64,000 nucleotides of DNA from NCBI RefSeq assembly GCF_905475345.1, contig NC_066586.1, forward strand, positions 16,950,812-17,014,811. Reading direction: 5' to 3'. The stretch's first letter is position 1, and every line of letters begins with the position of its first letter. The position numbers were made by a program, and so were the translations under genes. The notes below the pieces were generated by a model, which was given only the letters and a program-made list of their open reading frames with translations, made no database searches and was not told the origin of the DNA. Source of the stretch: Vespula vulgaris (Eukaryota > Arthropoda > Insecta > Hymenoptera > Vespidae). Positions 55,621 to 64,000 of this stretch are shown piece by piece.

Positions 55621-57386
55621 TGGCTGACTATTCTATCCTAGTGTTTGTTCTTTATGACGTTTACATGCTGTTTCGCGTTTCTTAACAATGAACGAATGTA
55701 CCGTTTGTTGAATCGGTAATGCTAGTAAGTCGGCGTATACATTTTTATTTTCTTTTTTCCCGGCCTTTTTCTCTTTTCTTTTCTTTTCTTTTTTTCTTTT
55801 TTTTTTTTTTTTAACTTATTTAGAAAACACAGACACTCCCGCTCGTAGAGATTTTATATAATTCGAATAAAACTCGACGAGTCGACCTTCGGGTATCTTT
55901 TTTTTTTTTTAGTTTTTTTTTTTTTTTAATCGACCTTTTCCTTCATTAGCATCGTTGATCGTTAACATTCGTAAAAATCGTAGTAGTCGAGCCATTTGTC
56001 ATTCGACGATCGGAATCGTAGATTCGAATAATTGCGACTTACATTTTGTCCGAAACAAATGGCGTTCCTACGGTTTTTACTTTTCGTAAAAATTCGTAAA
56101 AAGTTCATATTTATTGGTTTTTACGATTCGATTGTTCGATCGAATTAACAAATAAAAGTTAATTGGGGAATTATTTCGGACGCTACGACAAACGGACGAG
56201 GTTCTAACTTTCACGAATTAACGCTTGTAAGAATATTCCTTAATAACAGTAATTAACCATCGAAATTCGAGTCATTACGGTAACAGTCCTGTGTGTGTGT
56301 GTGTGTGTGTGTGCACATGTATATATAGTATGTAGCAAGTCGGGTCGTTAAAAGAGGAAAAGGAATTACTTTTCCATAACTTTTGCGGGATAATACTAAC
56401 TGACACAACCGTTAGGTTCTTTCTTACGCGTCTTTACTTTAGCCTTGCATTTTGGTTTATCCCGACGCAATTACGCCGAGAAATTCCCAACTACGATTAA
56501 CCGTTTTCTATACTTGCTTTTGTAATTTCCCGAAAATTTTAAATTCTCTTTTATAACCTTTAGGACTTGGCAGTCAAACTTCTAATATGATGATAAAAGA
56601 ACGCACCACCGACAATAACAATATTAAAGAAAAAGATATTTCATGAAAAATGATAGATGTCCGAGGTTTCAAAACGAGTACCAAAAAAAAAAAAGGACGG
56701 ACCAATCCATATCAATAGAATATAAAATGACCTAGCCATTTATTTTATTTTCTCATTAATAACAATAGTTCGCTTTTAACTTTTCTCTTTTTCCTTTCCC
56801 CTCATAACGTCTGACGAGGTCCCTTTACAGATCTTCAATTTTAAAGGACCGGATGAATGCAATACACTTACCACCTTAAAGTACCTTAAACCATAAAACG
56901 AAAACCATAAAACGAAGTAGATGAGGAATAACAATAAACGCGTCCGCATAGCTGTCATTGAAATTTTTTTGTTTTCGTTCAAAGTCACGTGACTAGAATT
57001 CGCGCGAAGAATTCGAATTTCTCGATTCGAGATTCGAACGTACGTAGGAGTACGTACGTATATATACATATACACACATATAGATATATATGTAGGTATG
57101 TGGGTAAAAAGCGATTTGCTATCGAAGAACAACGTCATAAAGCCATGGGAGCATTACGTTGTTGTCAGGGTTACGACAGGTAGTTCTCCTTTCTCTTGGC
57201 AAAGTGCAGGCTTGAATTCGGGTTTGGAAACAACATGGCGATCGGTTACGCAGGACGAACGGTACCCGCTAACTAATACTATCCTTTGCTTTTATTATGT
57301 ACGTGTATATATATTCATATGTACACATACATAAGTAGATAGGTAGGACTCTACGTAAGTAAGTACCCAATGTAAGTACCTACATT

Positions 57387-57390
<4 letters not shown>

Positions 57391-57417
<27 letters not shown>

Positions 57418-57430
57418 TCTTACTTACTTA
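57391..57430. repeat. (TTAC)n microsatellite
   Basis: About nine TTAC units flanked by TAAG-type inverse sequence (AGTAAGTA near 57358), so the region could form an imperfect hairpin. It is followed by a CpG-rich unique patch to about 57690 in which no exon could be defined. Confidence 0.75.
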
Positions 57431-57953
57431 ACATACGTGTACGTACGTATTTACCTATACCTACGTATAGTTGTTCTCTACGATAGCAAAATGACGACAA
57501 CAACGACAACGACGACTTGTTCGTTGCTTGCTACTTAGTTGCAACCTAGCTTCGCCTACGCGTCCTTCGCTCCACCAACCACCTTGTTGTACCTTCGAAT
57601 TGGTTTACCACGATCGTGCCTGTGTCGCAACGATTAACGCGTTCTGGGTTGTGCTAGCTAACGCGCGCACGTACGTTCTCGCGCTCCTTCGCCTACGATC
57701 ACCTTGGATATTGAAATGATATTGAAACGAGATGGAATAGGATGCAATGGTAGCTTGTATGCATGATGTATGCTTGTATTGTCGGATGTGTGTGTTTGTT
57801 TGTGTATGCGTTTAGGTAGGAGGAGGGGTCTGTCATTTTGCTTATCGTTCCTTTCTAACAATAAGTCGTCGAGAGAGAGAAAGAGATTTTTCTTTTCTTT
57901 TTTTTCTTTTCTTTTCTTTTCTTTTCTTTTCTTTTCTTTTTTTTCTTCTTTCC

Positions 57954-57992
<39 letters not shown>

Positions 57993-60295
57993 CTTTCTAT
58001 TTTCTAAAGGAGTCAAATATTATCCATGAAGTTTAAATCCTTTAGGGATTTATGATTCTAAGGATTAGAATCGTATATTAGAGAAAAAAAGAAAGAGAGA
58101 GTTAGGGACCGAAGGGATCAACGAGCCTGACGGATTAACTATTTGATGATTGACAGTACACAATTTTCTTCTCCTTTACGATAATTCCAATTATAGTTAT
58201 ATACATATATATAGACATATATATATACACACACACGTGTATACATATATATAAAAATATATAAGGGAATATAATTGACAAATTACGTTGCCATAAATAA
58301 TGATCTATTGAAAGTTGACCCATTTCCCGATGATCCTCTCAGAAATATTCCAAAATCTTTTTCCCCCTTTTTAGAGATAATATTTCAAACGAAAGTGTTA
58401 CGTTATTATTGATTTCTTCTTTCCATATTCCTTCTTTCTTTTTTCCTTGCTTTTATTCCCGCGAAAGATTTTTCGAGCTTCTTCTTCTAGAGAAACAAAA
58501 AAAAAAAAGAAAAAGAGAGAAAGAAACAAAACCAAAAAAAAAAGAAAGAAAGAAAGAAGAGAGAAGAAGAACTCGTGCAATAGAGACCGACCTTCCAGAA
58601 AAATGTCTCCATTTCTGATCAATAATTAACGCGCCGTCTAATATATAATATAAAATATTAAAGTATTACACGTTATAAAATACATTAAATACTTAGAGTT
58701 ACTCCATTTAACGCATTATTATTCTAACAATCTTTCGAAGAATTTTAATCTTTCTAATCTTCACGGAGAGAGAAAAAGAGAGGAAAAAAAAATAGATAGA
58801 TAAATAGATAGATAAATAGATAGAATTATATATATATATATATATATATAACTGGTGGAAGAGAGAAAAAGATTGAAAGAAAAAGATAGCGAGAGAGAAA
58901 GATACGAAAAGAGAAAGAGAGAGATAAAGATAAACAGACAGAGATAGAGATAGAAACAGAGAGAGACAGAGAGAGAGAGAAAGAAAGAAAGAGAGAGCAA
59001 CAAAGAGAAACGAGAGAAACGATACCGTATGCATTGCGTACGCAGCCAAGGTCGCGAGCGTAATCGAGAGCGCGGAATTAGGTCCGCGCGCACCTCTCTA
59101 TGCGAACGCTTTCGAGCTCGAAACGTGTGTGGGGCACACCAGTGCTTGAGTTCCTTTCGCGATAACGAAATCTCACGTCCTCTCTTGCATCGAGATCGAA
59201 CGTTTACGTTCGAATCGAACTTTTTTTTGTCTTTTTAATTGCTCCCTCTTCTGTGTTTTTCTCTCCTTTTATTTTACTCCCTTATTTTCTTTCTCTCATT
59301 CTCCTTATTTCTCATTCCCTCTTCTTCTTTTTCTTCTTCCTCGTTGAATTTAATTCCTAAAAACGTTTGATCTCTTACACACACACATATATATAGTCGT
59401 TTGTAAAATATGGAGAACGTTCGTATAGTGGTGGGGATAAACTCAAAGTGGTTTGAAATGAAAGGAGAAATTAAGTACGTCAGCTTAAATCGAACGTTTC
59501 GACACTTTCATAAGACATTCGTTAATGGTTACCTTCTTCTTATTCTCGTTCTTATTCTTGTTCTTGTTCTTGTTGTTATTCTTGCTCTCGTTCTTTTTCT
59601 TGTTCGTGTTTTTGTTTTTGTTCCTGTACGTTTCCCTTTTCGTCTTCTTCCTCGTCTTCATATTCATCCCATTTGCGTTTTTCGATAATGGATTTTTAAT
59701 GCGAATAAATGTCCTACATTTATCTCGATCATATATTTTATCCGGTTCTTTTCTTTTTTACTTTTTCTTATTTCTATCGCAGGGCCAAAAAAAAAAGAAG
59801 CAAAATCGAAAGGAAAATGAAAGGAGACTTGTCCTTTTTTTTTAATCTCTTTCTTTCTTTTCTTTTCTTTTTCTTTTTGCAAATACGAGTTTATATTACG
59901 AAGTCATACGTAGCTCTAAATATATATATATATATATATTCTGTATATAAACAGGGCGAGTTAAAAGTGATTTTTAAGTGATTTAAAAAATGTAACAATC
60001 TCTCTTCTTCTTCTTTGCTTCGGATCATAACATTACATTTTCATAATACCAAAATAAAAAAAGAAAAAGAAAAAAGAAGGAAAAAAAAAGGAACAAAAAA
60101 ATGAGAATATTACTCTAAAACATAGAACGTTAAGGAGGAGTAAATAAATTGATATTTGGTTACAACTATAGGAACTTTTGGCCCCGATATTATATGTAAT
60201 ATATATTCCACAGTTATATCTATGGTATTGATAAAATATAAATTATGTAGAATACCGTGTAGATATATTTATACATACTATATATATATATATGT

Positions 60296-60472
60296 ATGTA
60301 TGATACATACACGGATGTATATGTAGTAGCACATTCTTTCGAGGTTTCGTTGTCGGCCGCGTGTCTCAAGGCACGACACTTCTGCTTCCGTGAATACACC
60401 GAGGAAAGTGGGACGATGGAACTCGACGGATACGTGCCTCTTTTTTTATGGAAGCATGTTACATCTTCATAG
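60296..60472 (+). other. Exon-like islet, 58-codon open frame
   Basis: A unique, balanced-composition patch (60330-60440) in AT-rich surroundings. The plus frame from an ATG at 60296 ends TAG at 60470-60472 and reads, in part, SFEVSLSAACLKARHFCF. A possible acceptor (ATGTAG) sits at about 60324-60329. The minus strand is open too, for example SSVYSRKQKCRALRHAADNE. I cannot decide strand or reality; it may be a conserved non-coding element. Confidence 0.22.
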
Positions 60473-60716
60473 TTTAATCGTTCTTCTTCATTCGAATCAC
60501 TGTTCTTAATCTTACATGTGTTCTTTCATGCACATGCTTCTTCGTTCTATCCATAGTACGTACATACATATGTACGTATATACTTATCTAATCTCGTTAG
60601 TCATTATGTTTTCCATTCGTGTCTAACATTTTATTAAGAATTCATTAAAATGAAATTAAATAGATATATATTAATTTTTTTTTCTTTTCTATTATAATTA
60701 TTATTCTTATTATCGC

Positions 60717-60758
<42 letters not shown>

Positions 60759-61140
60759 CTACGATACGAAGATCGAGTTACAGCGATGTACGATACATTT
60801 ATATGTTCCTTTAAATTTTCTTATGTTATATGCGAAAGAAGAGAAAGAACAAGATATGAAAGAGAACGGAGATAACGCGTATGTATATATATATATATTT
60901 TTTTTCTTTTTATTTATTTGAGAGAAAAAAAAAAGAAAAAAAGTACGGAAAACAAAAGATAGGAAAAAAGAAGGAACAAGAAAAAAGAAAGTGAAAATAA
61001 AGAAAGCAAGATAAAGTGCGTATGTGTATGCGCATAACCTTTTTCTCTTTCCTTTTCTTTATTCTTTTTAAACTTACGAACAGAATCTCGCAGAAAATCA
61101 AAATTATTTTTAAATTCCACTTAAATTTATGATATATATA

Positions 61141-61174
61141 CATACATACATACATACATACATACATACATACA

Positions 61175-61203
<29 letters not shown>
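61141..61203. repeat. (ATAC)n tetranucleotide microsatellite
   Basis: About fifteen ATAC/CATA units, bordered by (TA)n and a CT tract (61246-61276). Confidence 0.9.
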
Positions 61204-61210
<7 letters not shown>

Positions 61211-61245
61211 TATATTTCGCGCGCGTATATTTTTTTTTCCCTCTC

Positions 61246-61276
<31 letters not shown>

Positions 61277-61898
61277 ATTAGAATGAACCGATGGAATGTA
61301 AGAGACACAAAACATGTGTTCCTCTCTCTCTCTCTTTCTCTTTTTTACATTCTATCACTCTCTCGTTATAATAAACATTCATAAGCAGTTTACGTACACA
61401 TGTATGTATCTATAATAAGAGTATAAGTTACGCAGATACAATACGTAAACATATACATACATAGCATTTGTAAAGATAAATATCAGTCGGTGTTCCCACT
61501 CGATGATTATCATTTTCGAGAGTATCTGTTAGTCTCTGCCGTGTGAGCAAGCTGGAAATAAGATTGTGATTTTTTCAACGTCGACTTTCCACAAGCCAAA
61601 CTCATTCGCTGCACCGTTGCGAAATGGAAGGCGCGTGCCAGTCAGTCACTTGGTAGGTGAGAACACACCCGGAACACCGACCTCGTCCTCGCCCTTCTTT
61701 TTCTTTTTCTTCTTTTTCTTTTTCTTCTTCTTCTCCCTCTATTCTTTCTTCTTCTCCTTCTTCTTGTCCTTCTCGTGCCTGTTATCGTCGTTGTCGTTGT
61801 CGTTGTCGTTGTCATTCTACTCGAATTCCATCGTGCGCGAAACACAATTGCCACGAGCGCTGACTCGGCTCTAATCATACATATATACATACATATAT

Positions 61899-61934
<36 letters not shown>

Positions 61935-62107
61935 CATACGTATTATACATATTGTACGTACATATATATTTATAAGAGCACACTCTTATCGAAAACGACT
62001 CCTCGATCGGTGTGCACACCGCATCGCAATTTGCGATCGAACGGGCCCTTTTATCGTGTTCCGTCGTTGAGCCAATCTTTTATCTATCTATGTGTCTATA
62101 AACACAC

Positions 62108-62160
<53 letters not shown>

Positions 62161-62235
62161 TATAGAGAGAGAGATGCTTGTATGCGTTTATACAAAATTC
62201 TTTATAATATACATTTACTTTTATTTCGTTAACGT

Positions 62236-62745
62236 TCAGGAACCTTTCAAAATGGTTTTCCACAATAACCTTGTAAACATAGTTACTTTGTAATAATATC
62301 AATAGGTTACACGTATCGACTTCTGGCCTAGCCAGAACTTTTCAAAGTAATTTTTTACGAGAGATACGAATTATATTATATTTTTATTCTTCTTTTTCTC
62401 CTGTCTTCTATCCTCCCTCGAGATATCTTTCATTTATTGTTATATGCATCGAGATATTGAATTGTTAATTTTTTTACTTACACATACACACTCTCTCTCT
62501 CTCTCTCTCTCTCTCCTTTTTTGTTTCTCTTTAAAATTGTGTTATAATATTCGTGTTATAATATCGAAAAGAGAAGAAACTTGATCGGGAATCTTTCAAA
62601 AATAATTTTCCGGGGATAACCTCGTAAACACGGTTACTTTGTAATAATATCGATAGGTTACAATTATCGATTTTTGATCTAACAAGAAATTTTTGAAAGT
62701 AATATTTTACTTAGAGCTACGAATTATATTATATTTTCATCCTTT
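62236..62745. repeat. Two-copy tandem duplication (351 bp offset), dispersed-repeat relative
   Basis: Copies at about 62236-62395 and 62587-62745 share CTTTCAAAA, GGTTACTTTGTAATAATATC plus GATAGGTTACA-like, and TACGAATTATATTATATTTT. The second contains GATTTTTGATCTAAC, matching GACTTTTGATCTAACC at 32070, which links this pair to the dispersed AT-rich family at 6.5 and 32 kb. Confidence 0.65.
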
Positions 62746-64000
62746 CGTTTTCTCCTTCTTCTCATCTTCGATATCTTTCGATATCTTATTGTTATCGATA
62801 TCGATTGGTTATTATTAATTTTCTTTCTTTCTTTTTTTTTTTTTATTTTTATTTATACTCTTCCTCTCTCTATCTCTCTCTCTCTTTTATATATCTATTT
62901 AAAATTCGATTAATGCATTCGTCGTATCTCGAGAAGAGTATTCGAATCGGTGCAGCATCGCCATAAAGACCGACTTTATTTTTAAGTTCGTGACACATAA
63001 TACATACACATTCAAAAACGCACACGTACTTTTCTACGACGTACGATCGAATTCGTTTTAAAAAATGCATTCTCGACTTTCCACAGTACTCTGTTCTCTC
63101 CCGAATTTATAAACAATATCCTGAAACGAAACAAGGGGAATTCTTCATTCGTATTCTCTCGTCGAAATTCGTGTTCTTAGTTTAGCGTTTACTTTCCATT
63201 GTGTTCGAGAGAGAAAGAAAGAGATAGTTTACAAAATGATCTCATAAAACTATATATCGTAGGAAGAACACATATCTATTATGGTACGTGTATATATTAT
63301 ATGTTCGTATGCATATATATCATTAGAAGTTAGAAGATAACGAGGGAAAGATTATCAACCATTAGAGACACGTTTCGAAAGTGATTAACATTTTATCGAT
63401 CGTATTGATACACGTATTATAGCTTTCTATCGATGGAAATTGTAGCCATTTGCAGGGATGTATTTTATGTGAAGATATTGAAGATAGTCGTCTCGAATTC
63501 CACAAGATAGGAATTTCTATATATACATATACACGCATACGATGATATAAATATTATATTATAATGTATAATAAATTTGTCATTTAATATTTAATGACCG
63601 TTCGTATCATTTTACTTTTCAATATATGTATGGATATATAAATCTGTGATTATAATTAAATTTTCAACAATATATTTCTCTATTCGTTGTCAACTGTACA
63701 AACAGTCGAATCGAAAACATATATATATATATATATTGTACATAATTGATTTATTTTAATGGAGGGAAGGGTCTCAAAAGATTTCTAACACCTCGAGCCC
63801 CTTGAAAGCTATATCCGTTACTGATCTTTTGTTCATTGAAAAAGAAGTCTGACAAAGGGTGTCTACGAGTAAATAAATATAAGAACACTTTATGAAATAA
63901 TACTTTTGTATACAAAGAACCCGCATAAATTGAAAAATAAAAAAGGAAACAATAACATGGCCGGTGAAAACGAGAACTTGGATATCTTCAATAAATCCGT
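62746..64000. other. AT-rich DNA to window end
   Basis: No gene seen. Contains T- and CT-rich tracts (62820-62885) and a (TA)n tract (63718-63735). No convincing splice or promoter signal was recognised, and the presumed intron is unfinished at the window edge. Confidence 0.5.

Larger units (their letters stand above)
45437..64000 (+). other. Presumed large first intron of the GLUT4EF gene
   Basis: No further exon with the expected family sequence is visible to the window end, so this 18.5 kb is read as one intron that continues beyond. It is AT-rich and full of simple repeats. It is interrupted by CpG-rich islets near 45940-46030, 48480-48760, 50590-50870, 53030-53240, 54650-54780, 55240-55620, 57480-57690, 59030-59200 and 60330-60440. 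Some of these carry NRF1-, YY1- or exon-like features, listed separately. Nested genes are possible; the single-intron reading is an inference. Confidence 0.5.

Noticed and set aside
61566..61890. Frames near 61.6-61.9 kb and a short ATG exon candidate (61624, MEGACQSVTW then GTAGGT)
   Set aside because: The long frames are CTT/GTC trinucleotide shadows; the short exon has a plausible donor but no other support.

Overview
The window looks like nuclear DNA of an insect, most likely an aculeate or other apocritan hymenopteran. Evidence: short introns with GT..AG borders, intron-rich single-copy metazoan genes, an AT-rich background packed with long (CT)n, (TA)n and AAAG-type microsatellites, yet frequent undepleted CpG. 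The order is inferred from composition only; no species marker was found. There is no bacterial, plasmid or phage signature, no CRISPR array, and no intact transposase or reverse transcriptase.

Layout. 1-13.4 kb is mostly non-coding and microsatellite-rich. It holds two convincing small exons of an unidentified plus-strand gene (5095-5256 and 5656-5712) and a few weaker exon candidates. 13.4-14.3 kb is a GC-rich promoter block in front of a secreted leucine-rich-repeat (LRR) protein of 668 aa (14478-16556). 18.05-19.34 kb is a diverged ~400-bp tandem repeat. 21.5-25.4 kb is a seven-exon ABHD1/ABHD3-type alpha/beta hydrolase (395 aa). Converging on it from the minus strand is a complete 13-exon prolyl endopeptidase (30376-26187). 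It is 706 aa from the conserved Met, or 779 aa with an N-terminal extension resembling a mitochondrial targeting peptide. 34.0-34.8 kb holds an unassigned, possibly two-exon locus. 35.27-37.30 kb is a four-exon lipoyltransferase 1 gene (406 aa). 40.24-38.24 kb (minus) is a four-exon single-pass LRR membrane protein (407 aa) with a PPxY-bearing tail. 42.7-45.4 kb is the CpG-rich promoter, 5' UTR and first coding exon of a GLUT4 enhancer factor/ZNF704-type regulator. No later exon of that gene was found, so 45.4-64 kb is interpreted as its first large intron. That intron contains several CpG-rich islets, some with NRF1- or YY1-like sites, that may be alternative promoters, nested genes or enhancers.

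The genes are housekeeping or cell-surface genes with no common pathway: lipid hydrolysis, peptide cleavage, protein lipoylation, LRR recognition and transcription. The most notable observations are the strict Cys/Asn alternation in the LRR ladder of the 14.5-kb gene, the possible dual targeting of prolyl endopeptidase, several independent diverged short tandem duplications, a dispersed AT-rich repeat family, and unassigned exon-like islands. No clearly new biological system was demonstrated. All exon joins were inferred by eye from splice-site consensus, reading-frame continuity and remembered family sequence; no search was run.
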